In this document: positions 21,866 through 35,082 of the stretch, in pieces
Numbering within the stretch: position 1 is the first letter of the stretch
How the letters are laid out: every line of letters starts with the position of its first letter
Program-made: the position numbers and the translations under genes
Assembly (NCBI RefSeq): GCF_018143015.1
Contig: NC_054757.1
Span: 7,918,501-7,982,500, forward strand
From: Lytechinus variegatus
Lineage: Eukaryota > Echinodermata > Echinoidea > Temnopleuroida > Toxopneustidae
Direction of reading: 5' to 3'
Length of the DNA stretch: 64,000 nt
The notes under the pieces: model-generated
The model's database searches: none
Seen by the model: only the letters and a program-made list of their open reading frames with translations
What the model was told of the DNA's origin: nothing

Positions 21866-24625
21866 CTGCAAACGATCATAAAAAAAATTATAGGTAAAAG
21901 AAAGTACAGTTGCAGCAAACAATTATTTTGTGAGAAAGTCTTTAAAATCAAGGTTAATTCCTGCCACAATATTACCTTAGATCTAGATCTGGTACATTGA
22001 AATAAACTTATCTTTGTGAAATCATCAAGTCTCAGCTGAAAACCGATAATTCTAACGATCACTAACACAAAAATGCATATGTGGGCTAGTGTATTAATTG
22101 TTTGGGAAAATACCCAACATATTATGGAATTCCATGCTTATTTTTCTAATTTCTCAGCAATTACACCTTTTTTCCTGAGCCATTTGGCACATATTTTTTT
22201 ATATAATATATACAAACACTTCTAGGTTATTTTATTGGATTTTGTTCAAACTCATATTTAGATCGTTACCAAAACTGGTATTTATCTATAAAAATGTGAT
22301 CTCAATCTAGTTAACCCCAGCTGACATTGTAAACTGACTTGAACACAATAATTCACAAAGGTGTTTCAACTCTACCATGGTACAAAACCATGGACTATTC
22401 AGATGTCTTGTTACTTGTATTAGGGTGATTTGATTAAGCATGAATTTAGTGCCCTTTGGCAGCAACACACATCTTGTAATTGAACCTGTGCAAAATCTGC
22501 AGTCTTTTTTAAACTTCAATGACATGTGTCACTAGTAATCTCGACCTACATCATTGCGTTCACAGGCTCTGAAAACAGGACCTTTGCCTGAAAAAAAAAG
22601 GCCCCAGAAGAAAGAGGAATATACATATGTATGGTTTGTCATGAATTTCTTCTAAGTAATAAATGGAGAATTCTCCATGGTCTCGAGGGGTGCTGTTGCA
22701 TAAAGCTCAACACTTAATCATTTATAGGGCTGATTTTAAAATTTGATTACGTTTACAGCACTTGATCATTACGTACAATCAAACAAACAGATCAATTGCT
22801 TCATCAATCGACAGCTCAATTGCTTCATCAATCGACAGATCAATTGCTTCATCGATCGATTAGCTTTGTGTCACAGGCCCAAAGATGGAAAGTGTCCCTT
22901 TTGCAACAGCCACCCAAAACCCTAACCCTACCCCTACCTTCAGTCCTAATAAAGCATTTGAATGAATATATAAATATTTGTTTTTGGTGGCTGTCGCAAA
23001 AGGAACTCTTCCCTCTTTCCACAACATAGATTCTTCCATTCTTACCCATCAGTTGCAGGTATATCTGCTATGTCTCCGACCGATGGCTCGGGTGGAGGAC
23101 ATCCCAAGTGAGAGTTATCTCCCATCTTCTTCTCCGGGGCAGGCCGACTCGGGTCTAGCTCTGCTTTGTACCTCTCAGATATTTTCTTGCAAACATGGCA
23201 CTCAAATCCCGAGATGAAGCTGTGCCGATTCCACTCATTGATTGCATAGTCACGATTTTTCATGTTGTCTAACAGAGCTCCGTTTGTGATGCCTCTTTCC
23301 TTGAATGATAAATAATCTAAGTAAATGTCATCGTTTGTATCTAGGAGTTCGATGAAGTAAGCAAGCTGTTCCGGGGAGTCAAACTGGTCAACATTGATGA
23401 ACGATTTCTTGCTTGGAGCCCAATCGCGGGCTGAAGGGGACCCCTTGTAGATCGGCACAGATCCGACGTGAAACGGGCGAAAGAACTTCTCGGTGATGTA
23501 GTCATCGCAGATGGCGTTTTCAAAAGCAAGGTGGAATTTGTATTTTGAGATGAAATCGTAAAACTGTTCAGATTCCATTGAATCAACGGGATCGCTCAGA
23601 TGATCAGGAATCTTCTTGTTGTTCAAGCATTCACCATACGAATCAACCTTAATATGTTTCATAAGCTCCTTGACAAATCTATCCCTGTCTGCTGCTACAT
23701 CACAATGAGACTGTACATAGAGAATTGGCGCAAATTTATTTTTTCGTAATCTGTTCTTTACTTCAATCGGAACAGGTTTTCTTTCAGTTAAATATTCAAG
23801 ATTTGTAAGAGAATGTGTTGTGATTGGGTAGTCTGATATTCTTTTAAAAGTTGCTGTGTGGTTAAAAAGTCTCATTCCATGAACCAAGGCGTAATTGTTC
23901 ATTGGCGACTCTTCGTGAAGGAGTGCCCACTCGTGCCACGGTTTCCTCGGGAGAGGTGCTTCATATGTTCTGAAATCTGTTCCATAGAATAAAATGCCTC
24001 TTGTTAGCGGGTCTGGTAACACCTTTTTATCACTTGTTGACAGGCAAGTATGCTCTCCACAGTTGATTTCTGAGATGTGACCTCGATGGGCGTGGGGAAA
24101 CAAAGAATCGGTCCACCAGAGAATTGTGGGTTTGTCCAACTCGATTTTCAGGAGATCTTCCTTCATTTTCGCCTCTCCATTCATCTTCTGATCTTTGGAA
24201 TGCTCCAGAATTTCATCCATTGAGATTTCATCATCATTAGCTTCCAAGACCCGACTGCCATCATGACTTTGATGAATTGAACGACTTTCACTTGGTTTTT
24301 GATCCCGAAACGTTGGATTTGATTTCTGTTCCGTTTGTCCCATTGGTTGATCAATGTTCGCTCTGCTAAATAGAGAGATTGGAAGGGCAAATCTAGATCC
24401 AAATGTCACGCTGCCTAAAAACACAATCGCAAATACAAGAAGCAGAATTACCATCCCACATTTCCAATCCACACCATCGACGGCATCATCATCTTGAATT
24501 AAGTCTTCTTTCCTTTGAGTTCGATCTTTTTTAGCTGGCTCAGTTTGGTTAGAATCAACAGACGTCTTGCCCTTGTCAGAGGGGACATTCTTTCTTTGTC
24601 TTACTAGTGCTTCCCTTGAATCCAT
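21724..24625 (-). CDS. FUT10: GT10 protein O-fucosyltransferase, FUT10/FUT11 (POFUT3/POFUT4) type
   Basis: A type II Golgi/ER membrane glycosyltransferase. Known FUT10/FUT11 enzymes transfer fucose from GDP-fucose to folded protein domains (reported for EMI domains). Exon 1 runs from the ATG at 24625 to donor gg|gtaaga (last base 23046); exon 2 is 21865-21724. The phases match (two plus one), giving 573 residues. The sequence shows a cytosolic tail, a signal anchor at about 57-77 (MVILLLVFAIVFLGSV), a spacer, and then the catalytic GT10 part: ILWWTDSLFPH, MRLFNHTATFKRISDYP, YVQSHCDVAADRDRF, VDSYGECL and FHLAFENAICDDYITEKFF (about 364-382), the donor-binding signature of the family. A C-terminal Cys motif FECHVCKK follows. 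FUT10 fits slightly better than FUT11 at the C-terminus, but the two are hard to separate. The frame is open upstream to 24805 without an ATG and hits an in-frame TAG at 24806-24808, so the ATG at 24625 is preferred. Confidence 0.88.
21889..22288 (-). repeat. TTAA foldback family C, copy C4 (inverted), in FUT10-like intron
   Basis: On the minus strand it matches C3 end to end, with tagatctagatctggtacat and catttggcacata. The two tips remain recognisable (aggtaaaagaaagtac and accaaaactggtatttatc). It begins about 23 nt from the acceptor of FUT exon 2. The ORF through it is not real. Confidence 0.8.
22786..22857. repeat. 24-bp minisatellite, three units
   Basis: Three units of cagatcaattgcttcatca plus atcga, with one or two changes each. 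It is intronic, in the FUT10-like gene. Confidence 0.85.
22888..23012. repeat. 125-bp foldback element next to the FUT exon 1 donor
   Basis: gaaagtgtcccttttgcaac plus agccacc is inverted at ggtggctgtcgcaaaaggaa. It lies 33 nt from the 5' splice site at 23045. The middle is a gcc-poor loop with aaccctaaccctacccctac. Confidence 0.75.
23046..24625 (-). CDS. FUT10: exon 1 of the FUT10-like gene (signal anchor and catalytic domain)
   Basis: Practically the whole enzyme is coded in this 1.58-kb exon, which ends in TDG| with a consensus donor gtaaga. Without splicing the frame would read into a TAA two bases further. The open 180 nt upstream of the ATG codes for an Arg/Pro-rich low-complexity stretch and lies in locally GC-rich DNA, as expected for a 5' UTR. 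Confidence 0.88.
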
Positions 24626-24805
24626 TTTGGCAAGAGTTTTAGTGAACTCGCTTACATTACAATCAGCGTCACGCCCATAGTAGTCGGGATTCTCAACGAA
24701 ACTCGTCAGTTGCCGACGGGGCCGGGGCCGGGGTCGGCGAGTACGAGCGAGCCGTGGGCCTGTTTGAGGTGAGGAGACTACTAAAGGATTATTGACGGAA
24801 GTCAA

Positions 24806-26515
24806 CTAATTTCGAGCTTGAATCTTCACGAAATAAGAGCGTAAAAGAATGGGATTTTTCGTTGCGGAAATGAGATAAGCACTAAAGTAAAGACAAAGCC
24901 TATATTGCGTTTTGTTCACGAAAAAATACGGAAGTGCAAATCCATCGTCAACACACAACTTCGCACGTTTCCTGCACCCCTTGTAATGGTATTGTATATG
25001 GGAAGAAGCAAATCATGAAAAGAAGAATTATGAACTTGGACATAGGCCTATCCCATAGTATACATCTCTATGGCCTGTCCTAATCGCGCCGGGGGCGCGT
25101 AGCCATCATCCTGGTCCATCATCTAGATCTTTAGATCATCAACAAAGATGTACAGTAAATGATTTTAGTAGCAATTTATGCAGTAACACTGCGTTCATCT
25201 TTGTCTTTTCATCAAGAAATGGGAATAACCGAGGGGATGAAGGAACATAGTGCATGCCACGCCCACTTCTGCCACGCCCACCCTTCTTGTTACCATAAAG
25301 GATTTGGGGATTGAGGCATGGTGAGCACTTCGTGATAGGAAAATAGGAAATGAATACAAAAAAGAGGTGGAAGGAGGGAAGGGGGGAGAGAGAGATCATG
25401 GGGGTGGTTAGATTAAAATTTGAAATATCCATGGAACTTCGTTGTTAATATTCTGTTCGTGGAGAGAGGTGATGAAATGCTCACAGGAATAAAAATAGGA
25501 AGGAAAAAACGTGGGGAGGATGAAAACTGCAAATAATACAAGAGAATGAAGAAAAAACCCATTGAAGACAGTCAGGAAATCGTGAGAGGGGGGGGGGGGG
25601 AGAAAGCTGACCAAAAGATATAGAAATCTACAAATAGGAATTATATATATTTTTTTCAAGGATGGCACAATTTCATGCCGCCTAGGGTCTATTTTTAATG
25701 AGGGGTGCTGTTTTTTTTTGTTCAGGTGGGGGGGGGGGGTCGTTAGAAAAATGACAAGTGCCCCCCACAAAGAAAGGGTTATTGCTCTGAAACCTCAGTC
25801 ATTCAGTCATTTGGGGGTAACCTTTTATTTATTTATCTATTTATTTATTGTTATTATTACTTCATTTCCCAGGGCTGACTATGGCAAGTAACATACGAAG
25901 CTGCCCCTGAAAAAACTTAGGGGGTGTTTTAGCACCCCCACATTCCAGGGCCATGTTCGTGCCCCAGATGATTTTATTAACAGTGATCATACGAAATATA
26001 CCATTTCCATTTATTGATCTCTCATTTATTGGTTTTGCAACATTTTTCATAACAAAGATCTCGGAGAGAAAATACATATCTTGAATTTGACATAAAGATA
26101 ATGAACAAATAATTATGTATGTAAATCATCAAATGTATCATATGTAAACAATCTAAACAATATTTTCGGTTACACAATGAAGAAAATGGTTGCAAGGGTC
26201 GTTACAAAAGCAAGGCTTGAAAACGTGACAACCCTGCATGGACAGGTCATTAGCTAACCAGCTGCTTGTTGTCGTAGTTGACTTGATGGTTCTTTGTAAA
26301 CTGGATTAACACATGCCCTCTCTTGGTGGTGTATAAGCATTGTGCTGTCTGTGGTTGTAATTTATATAAAGGTCAAGTTCTTCCCTGTTTTATTGTTCGT
26401 ATTCTTTTTTTTGCCGAGTCATGCTTTTTACCAGGGAGTGACTCCCTGCAATCTACCTATCTATCTGTCTATCAATCTATATAGAAATTTCACATGCATT
26501 TGGAATATTTTCATC
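24806..26515. other. upstream region of the FUT10-like gene; no gene seen
   Basis: The first 150 bp (24806-24960) are the probable promoter or 5' UTR side. The rest holds G-homopolymers (about 25589, 25728) and ATTT-type simple sequence (about 25825-25860). No TATA box or initiator could be assigned. Confidence 0.45.
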
Positions 26516-26825
26516 ATCACCATCATCATCCTATCATCCTCATCGTCATTGTCATCCTCATGATCATCATCGTCATCATCATGTTCTTCTGATTTTTTAT
26601 CATCATCATTGTCATTGTCGATGTCATTGTTTCATCAATATTATAATTATTATCTTTAACATTATTATTATTAGGCTTATCCATATGTTTCTGTTACTAT
26701 GATCATCATCACTGTCATAATAAAAATCAGTAGAGGTAGGAACACCACCAGCAGCAGTAGTTCATAATCAGTCATCTTTTGACCATCACCACCATCATCA
26801 TCAGTCATCTTTTGACCATCACCAC

Positions 26826-26860
<35 letters not shown>

Positions 26861-27740
26861 CCACCATCATCATCACCACCATCATCATCACCATCATCAT
26901 CACCATCACCACCATCATCATCATCATCACCATCATCACCACCATCATCATCACCACCATCATCACCATCATCATCATCATCATCATCATCATCACCACC
27001 ATCATCATCACCACCATCATCATCACCACCATCATCATCACCATCATCACCACTATCATCATCACCACCACCATCATCATCATCACCATCACCACCATCA
27101 TCATCACCATCATCATCATCACCACCATCATCATCACCATCACCATCATCACTACCATCATCATCACCATCACCATCATCACCATCATCATCACCATCAT
27201 CATCATCACCACCATCATTATCACCACCATCATCATCACCATCATCACCATCACCACCATCATCATCACCACCATCATCATCACCATCATCATCACCACC
27301 ATCATCATCACCATCATCATCATCACCACCATCATCATCATCATCATCACCATCACCACCATCATCATCACCATCATCATCATCACCACCATCATCATCA
27401 CCATCACCATCACCATCATCACCATCATCATCATCACCATCATCATCATCACCATCATCACCATCACCACCATCATCATCACCACCATCATCATCACCAC
27501 CATCATCATCACCATCATCATCACCATCACCACCATCATCATCACCATCATCACCACTATCACCATCACCACCATCATCATCACCATCATCATCACCACC
27601 ATCATCATCACCATCACCATCATCATCACCACCATCATCATCACCATCATCATCATCACCATCTTCATCCATCACCATCATCACCATCATCATCATTACC
27701 ACCACCACCACCATCATAATCATCATCATCATCATTATTT
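26516..27740. repeat. long (ATC/ACC)n trinucleotide tract
   Basis: The core at about 26778-27738 is almost pure cat/cac/cac-type triplets in a higher-order pattern (caccaccatcatcat units), preceded by a looser part. The three long ORFs across it (Asp/Gly, Met/Val and Ile/Thr polymers) exist only because a triplet repeat has no stop in these frames. They are not genes. Confidence 0.97.
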
Positions 27741-29954
27741 TTAACATTATCATTATTAGGCTTATCTATATTATGTTATCATTGTTACTATTATCATCAA
27801 TACCAAATCAAAAGCAGCAGTAGTTTGTGGTAGAGAAAAAGTTTTCAAAAGAAAATTTCTTGAGGAGCAATTTTGAAAGACGTCGCTAACAATCCCAGCA
27901 AGTGTAGGGGTGGATCCGGGGGTGGCGGAAGGTGTCGGTGCACCCACCAAATTTTTTTTAATTCCACGGGCGCACCCTGTACTTCCTTTTCCCTTAACCA
28001 TTTACATATATTTTTTAATTAATCACTTAAAAGTCCCTGAATGTTTTATTAATAATTGTAATTTGTAATTTCTCCTCTCTTCTTTTAATTGGACGATAAA
28101 GCCTGTTATGGGTGTGGTATTCTGATACGTTCAAAGTCTTACAATATGAGAAAAGAAAGGGCAATACTTCAGTTTCACAATGAAACAGAAAATGAGAGGA
28201 AGATTGAAGCAAATTTCTGAAGGAAAATAATATCACTTCACTTCTGCTGCTGCTGCTACTACTACTACAGGTAAAACAATTAACTTCCGACATATTCATT
28301 CTACATTTCATCATGCTTCTCTGTTATTCATCACACACAATTTATGATTTGTAAAATCATTTTTTATCAAGGACAAAATTATCAACTAAAAGTTGAGAAG
28401 ACAAATGTACATTAAAACCCATAAAAGAGATAGTACACAAATTTCTTTTGGTTCAGCCAATTTTGTATTTTAATACAAATAAACAAAGGGCAACATAGCC
28501 ATATACATTTTCATTCAAGCTTCATATAATCTCTCATATAATTGACAAATAAATGTCATACACATATAATCTTCAATATATTACATCTCTCTGTACTGTG
28601 TACATAAAATCGCATAATTCATGATAATATACATCAAAGAATATGTATTTACAATGCATCTTGATTTTCTTAGTGATCTCTATTATAATTTAACAATTGA
28701 AGCAGTTTTAGAGGTCACTAATAACACATTATCATATCATACTTCTTACTTTTAAAATATTTTAATGCTCATTGCCCTATTTGATATATATTAGTTTAAT
28801 CATAAAAAATAAAGGTTATTTATGAAATGGTAACATCATTTCATGTTGTTTGGCCATGGGTCCAGTGAAACATCAAGGCAATCATCATTTGAAAACCCCT
28901 GCAGCAACCACATATGCAGAATCTCACAATAGTTGCAAAAAGTTGACTAAAATATGAAATCTACCTCCCATGAGCTCTAGCGAAATCTCTTCAAAACAAT
29001 TTAAATTCATACATGTATTGTTGAAGAAAAAAGTAATTGACATCAGAAAAATGTTAACATGTCTGTGCAACTGGAGACATCATTAGAAACAGCCCCATGC
29101 CTATATCAGTGATTAATTGACATCTACATGTAATATCAGTGTTGCAACCGTTTGCTCGAAAAGTGAAGCCATGAAACAATTTTTTCAATGCCTTGAAGAA
29201 ACTAGAAATGAGACAGTCATAAATCTGAACTGTTTGCGTGATTATCGAAAAGTGAAGCCATAAGAGAATATATAGCAGATGTGAGGAATACCCTTCCCAT
29301 ATCATGACGGCCTTATGTGACGTACATAGAGCATTTCTCCCTTATATATTCTTATAATCCCATTACCATGGCAAGGTAGGACCTGACGCAGTTGGACGGA
29401 CTTGCATGTCTTCACTTCGTTTGTGTGCAAATTCTTGCGAGCACTGGGTAAACCGAGAAAGTAGTTCTGTCTGCAAGACTTGCAAAGGACTGACTGATAT
29501 TTACCCTGCTGTATGCCAAGTCTCATAATATATCTCACTCAGATTTTGTTTCATAGGGGTGTCATGAATTTATAAACCTGTGAAGGTCCATAATGACAAT
29601 CCTTCAAGTTTCCAGGTGCACTATAAAACCATCCCCCTAAAAATTTGTAACTTTAACTTCATGGAACATTGATATTCATATCGAGGCATATCCGCTACCT
29701 TGAATGTGCACATTCACAACTGAACAGAAGTTTGTTGTCCAGTTGAAAAAATCTCTGAGGCAAGACCACCATACCCATGATTCCATACCTCATAAGACAC
29801 TTACATCTACGGGCAACAATAACAATAATGATGATGACAATTAATATTTGATGATGATAATAATGAAGATGATGATAATGATGATATGATGATGATAATA
29901 CTACTACTAATAAAAAATAATAAAAAAATAAATAATAATAGTGGGTATTGATAA
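27741..29954. other. AT-rich intergenic, no gene seen
   Basis: A half element with gtggatccgggggtggcgg at about 27908 resembles hAT MITE ends. A GAT/AAT simple tract lies at about 29818-29940. A 78-codon minus frame at 29302-29538 in less repetitive DNA has no recognisable domain or splice context. Confidence 0.45.
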
Positions 29955-30165
29955 AGCCCACCTATCTATTGTGTTAGATGTTCAAGTTGCTCCAAGGTGC
30001 TTAGCTAGGCTACCAATCCAGTGGTCAGTTTTTGAGCAATTACTAGTACTTCCCGCCAGTACCCATTAACCTCACCTGGGTCGATTGCAGCACGTTATGG
30101 ATCAATATCTTGCAGGATTCGAACCCAAGATCTGCTATTGCCACACTATGAATATATCCCCGATT
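29955..30165 (-). repeat. tRNA-derived SINE, diverged, inverted
   Basis: The complement of 30051-30100 (ctggcgggaagt, tgctgcaatcgacccaggtg) matches the SINE at 7660-7925, as does the gctaagcacc...aacaca part. The B-box equivalent is gggttcgaatcct. The AAT-rich tract just before it on the plus strand is its tail. Confidence 0.75.
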
Positions 30166-30448
30166 TGTTGATGGTCATGCACAAAGAATTCTGCTATGTT
30201 TGAAAATTATTATAGTGAAATGTGGCATAATATAAGGAAAATGTAAAGGAAATTATTAAAAAGGAAATATTAAATTATTGTGCTGAACAAAGAAACAAAA
30301 AAAAATCAAAAGTTGAAAACACATTTTAGAAGATATGAGTGAAGAAATTCAAAATGAAAAATAAAAACAAATTTAATGGATGAAATAAAAGGAATGAACA
30401 TACCATACATTAATATACTTTTATCACATACATTAGCTTCCTATAAAC

Positions 30449-31024
30449 AGCATACCCCAGAAAAATGTTGATTTGAATAATTAGAGAAAAATCAAACTAG
30501 CAAAATGTTTGAAGATTTCATCAAAATCAAATGTAAACAAAGAAAGTTATGAAATTTAAAGTTTTGCTTATTTTTCACAGAACAGTGATATGCACAACTC
30601 AAATGAGACAGTCAATGATGTCCCTCACTCAAAATTTTTGTTTTTTATTGTTTGAATTATACATTATTTCATTTTTCATAAATCTGACAATAAGGACCAA
30701 CTTGACTGAATCATACAGTATTAAACAATACTCATTCCACATGTTCAGGGAGGAATTAACCGTTGTTTTACTTGACAATGAGAGCAAAATAGAATATTCT
30801 GTATTTCATAATACAAAAGAAATAGTGAGTGGATGATGTCATCAATCTCCTCATTTGCACATCGAACAGGATGTGCATATATCTGTTTTGTGAAATTAAG
30901 CTAAACTTTTAAATGTCATAACTTTGTTATTTTACATCGGATTTTGATGAAATTTTCAGTGTTATGCTTGTTGGATTTTTCTGTTTTTAATTCAAATCAA
31001 CTTTTTGTTCGGGTGGACTTGTAG
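30449..31024 (+). repeat. foldback family A, copy A4 (old)
   Basis: cagaaaaatgttgatttgaa, gtcaatgatgtccctcactc and gttcgggtggacttgtag align with A1-A3. The TTAA flanks are lost. An ORF at 30549 is incidental. Confidence 0.75.
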
Positions 31025-32355
31025 TTTGCTAGAAACCAAATTATTTACAACAAAATTTTGTTGTTGCCTAGAGTTTTAATTTGCCAAAGCAGAATGAAAC
31101 CCAGGCAGGATATGCTAGCTCAGCTCACATGGTCACAGCTGCGTGAGTGCTAGTTAAATCACTAATAAGCTTGATATTTATTTGACGATATCTTGATGGC
31201 CAAGAGAAAAATAGGAAGTATCCAAGGTAAAATCTTATACAAGGATTCATGTTCAGAATAACAAAACGTAGGAGCAGAGAGGAAAAACAACCGTATCACC
31301 TGGTGAGCACACCAGGATATAAAAACTCTCATAAAAAAGTCAATTAGACAATGTAACAAAGTCCAACTTTTTATGGAATCATGGGTGTGGCTTAAAACCA
31401 GAGTACAATTTTCTTGTGGTTTAATGCATTGTATGTTTTGAATTTTCTTTGGGGAAATTTACGTTGCAGAGAAAGCGCTACTTTAGATAAGAGACAAAAC
31501 ATTATAAGTATGCGGTTTTACATTTTCATGAATTTGTGAATGGCTTGAAAATGATTGTCAGCGAAGATGCCTATCATCTTGATGTTTTAAAAGTTTCACT
31601 GTATTCTCAATCCAATTCAAATATATTACAACACTCCTCACAGTTCCCATCCCCTAATACTATACTTGTGCATAAGGAATGAAAGTTAACAATATTACAA
31701 TTTATACTAAAGTATGGAAACCTTCATATATCATCTTGAGATTACAAGGGGTATATTGGAACTCTAAGAAGGACAGAGCCATTATATAGTTGAATTGAAC
31801 ATTTGAATTAGGACTAACCATTCATGAGTTCAGATGCAAACAGTGATTTGTCACTTTTTAAAACACTACGGTAATTGAAAAATTGGACCGAGTCAATGCG
31901 AGCATGCATTACAAGTTACAAAGGCATGGAAAAAAAATGAATAGTTGTTAAATAGTAATGCAATGAATAATAAATAAAAGAAACACACACACAATAAAAT
32001 AAACACTATACATGTTAAGCAGTGCTGGCCTGTTGATTGTCTGAGTTGTAAACATCTGTTAATTACATAATATAAGTAAATATTTCAAGCATTTCAAATA
32101 ATCATATTCAATAATTTCATTACTGATAAACAATAATAAATTAATTTACATCAGCTATAACATAAACAATATTTATATTTCATAAGCACATCAATCAATA
32201 AATTATTACAAGATTTAGAGGTACAAGCGAAAGCATGCCCAGGCAAGAATCAAATAGAATTATGAAAACATTAATGGTTAAAATCTGTCTCATGAATTGT
32301 CTAATTTTTATTCAGGTTTTAAACAGGAGCCATCCTCATTCCAGAATCTAATGAC
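31025..32355. other. AT-rich stretch, nothing specific
   Basis: No ORF, RNA gene or repeat family could be supported. It is likely intergenic or 3' UTR of the MARCHF8-like gene. Confidence 0.4.
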
Positions 32356-32359
32356 TTAA

Positions 32360-32824
32360 AGGGGAAGTTCACCCTGAAGAAAACTTTGTTGTAAAAATAG
32401 CAGAAAAAAATAATAAAAAACATTGGTGAAAGTTTGAGGAAAATCCGCTAAAGATTAAGAAAGTTATTAGAGTTCAAAGTTTTGTATTTGTGATGTCATA
32501 AACGACCAGCTGCCCCAGATGTTATGTAATATAAAATGCATGAATTTCAAATTTTGTATGGTTCCTGATGACCTAATTTTGTTTCTATTCATGATCGGGT
32601 GTGAATTGACTTGTCTATCGATATACAAAAGGTACAGTGAAAACCATTTTCAATTTTCTGAGAAAATGAGATTTTTTTACCATTCGCTATGTAAGAATGC
32701 GGCTCGCATATGACATCACAAATCAAGTACATGTAATTGAAATTTTTCTCAAACCTTCAGCTGTATTTTCAAATTATTTTCTACTATTTTTACAACAAAC
32801 ATTTTGTCAGGGTGAACTTCCGCT
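32360..32824 (+). repeat. TTAA foldback family B, copy B2 (465 bp)
   Basis: TTAA at 32356-32359 and 32825-32828. The ends aggggaagttcaccctga and tcagggtgaacttccgct. This is the best-preserved B copy and the one that defines both termini. Confidence 0.88.
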
Positions 32825-32828
32825 TTAA

Positions 32829-34906
32829 TAAATTTGCTATAATTGCTATAATATCACAAGCATCTATCATACACACAAAAAAAAATGACTGGAATGTTTT
32901 AGAGTTTCATACAAATATGAATGATCTTGAAAATCGTCAATCAATATCCAAATTACAGTAAATTATCTTCAGACCTTAAGATGTTGAACTATGTTGAACA
33001 TTATAAATTAATACTTAGAATACCTATTGTTATTCAGGGTCTTCTAAAAATTAAGAGGATTCATACTCCCTCTTTAAATTTTAGGAAAAACATTTTCCAC
33101 TATTGTTTTATTCAAAATCTTGTAATGAATACATGTACATAGAGATCAATAAAAATGTACACAATATAACATCAGAGGTTATTACATATTACAACATATC
33201 AATAGTTCTTTACAAAGTCTTGTAAAGTTGTATCACAAAATCCTATAGATTTATGGCAATATTTATCAAATAAACCTTTGTCAAAGGTTTAAATTGATGC
33301 ATGATTCCAAAATATTTATCTGAATGCATTTTGATAATCATGTGGCCTCTGATCTCCGTTTAAATCTGAAATATATGTAACAAAACATACATGTTATTCT
33401 AAATAAACTGTTTAAGTATGACAATATGCCATTTTCAATAAAATTACCTTCTTCAAAATATCTGCAAATGATATCATAATGAAAATCATAAAATCAAATC
33501 TTGAAAATGAAATAAATCAAAAGATACAGTAAAATTGTCACACGTGTAATGCTGTTATATGAATTTATTTACATGAAAATCGAAATAAACTTACAATTAG
33601 CTATGACTTCAGAAATCTTACCAAATTCATAAAGAGGCCAGCCTCATAATTTGTATACACTATCAATACTCTAATTATGGAATCTAATTATGAAATCTTA
33701 CTACGAAATCGATCTATGAAATAATTGACACATGTGAGTTGCTTACTGTTAGATATTCTGCAATTGAATTACTTTGATATATTTTGCAGGCCTCAAGCCT
33801 ATTTTTCAGTACTTTCATATTTCTTTTCAAGGTTTTCTTAATCAATTCAACTGCATTAAAAGTCAAAACACAACATACCAGCAAATATTGCTTGATAGTG
33901 CATTATCTCACAGCACATACAATAAATCACAATGGCTTGCAATAAATTAATATAGAATCTACATATTTGTTTTGTGGGCTTGAATTTGTGTGCAAAAGGG
34001 GGCGGGGCTAAAGCCAGGGTAATAATAATATCCAATTAAGCGCATAGGGATGCATTTAGCAGTGATATGCGCTATATAAGCATGTTGGTATTATTATTAT
34101 CATTACATATCCAATCAAACACCATTCAACAAAAACAAATGCAAATATCAGTATTTTGCATATGTTTGAATTATTCTTGAATATTGGCAAATATTTGGCA
34201 AAATTTGGGCCAACTTTATGAAAGATGGTCACCCCAAAGCATTCCTTTGGGGAATTTCAGGGACAATTTGAGTTGTGATGAGGGCAAACTCACCCGTAGC
34301 CCTCACTTATATTTAAAAATATTCTGTTGATTCATATAAGCCCCAAAGTATTAATGATAGTATATTTTTTTCATGATTCGTGTATTTTTATAATCCTATT
34401 TCGATACTGTTATGTTTTATGTTGTTTTTTATGTAAAAGTTCTGTACAATTCAGCTCTTCATTTAAATAAAATAACATCATTATCATGTATTTCATAAAA
34501 ACAAGATATGTATGGAAAGAAAATCATGGTATTGGAATGATGGTGGTGTAAATTCTCATACATTCTAGTCTTTTACAGGAAATTTCATAGTTGTCACATC
34601 CTTTTTTTGTGTTGAAGGGCAGAATAGTCTTTCAAAAAAAAAAGGTTCAAATCAAGATTTGCATGAATTGTAAAAGTGCACTGGGTATTTTACAGTGGTG
34701 AATGACTACACAGGTTCATAGTCGCAGGCTATAAATTGAAACTCTCAAAATTGATAGTTTAGCAGAATAGCTCAGGCTCATAATTCATTTGAATACAATG
34801 TGCAAAACGTCTAAAAATATTTATACTTAAGCTGTACAAGCTTAGGCTCTCACTCGTTTGCATACAATTCACTGATGGTAGATGGGGAAAACAACCATCC
34901 TCATGG
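32829..34906. other. probable 3' UTR of the MARCHF8-like gene and flanks
   Basis: AT-rich, with no coding signal. It is immediately downstream of the stop at 34907. It contains a SINE-tail-like piece at 34005-34105. Confidence 0.4.
34005..34105 (+). repeat. SINE 3'-end fragment
   Basis: atgcgctatataagcatg...tattattattat has the gcgcaatataaat-(ATT)n layout seen at the end of the 7660 SINE. No tRNA head is present. Confidence 0.4.
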
Positions 34907-35082
34907 TCAGTTGATGATGTCCATCTGAGGCTTAGGGGGTTCTTCCAACTCCTTCTGCTCCTTGACCCTCAGCCGGACTTCCGGTGGGCAGTTCTGGACA
35001 TATATGACCCTGTTGTATGCCTTCAATCGCCTCCAGAGCTGGAAGTACACCTTGCACTGGACGTACATGAAGACTAATCCAC
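34907..35082 (-). CDS. MARCHF8: exon 4 of the MARCHF8-like gene (end of helix 2, cytosolic tail)
   Basis: The acceptor ttatgtgcag precedes [16 protein letters not shown]. Stop TGA is at 34909-34907. The tail is Glu/Pro-rich ([13 protein letters not shown]). A TTAA-flanked foldback element (W, 35151-35732) sits only 68 nt upstream of the acceptor, close to or over the branch-point zone. Confidence 0.92.

Noticed and set aside
26677-27753. Long ORFs coding for Asp/Gly, Met/Val and Ile/Thr polymers on both strands
   Set aside because: They are translations of the same trinucleotide repeat in several frames, with no start context, splice site or non-repeat sequence.
29302-29538. Minus-strand 78-codon frame in less repetitive DNA
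   Set aside because: No domain, no convincing splice signals, and length within chance for this window.
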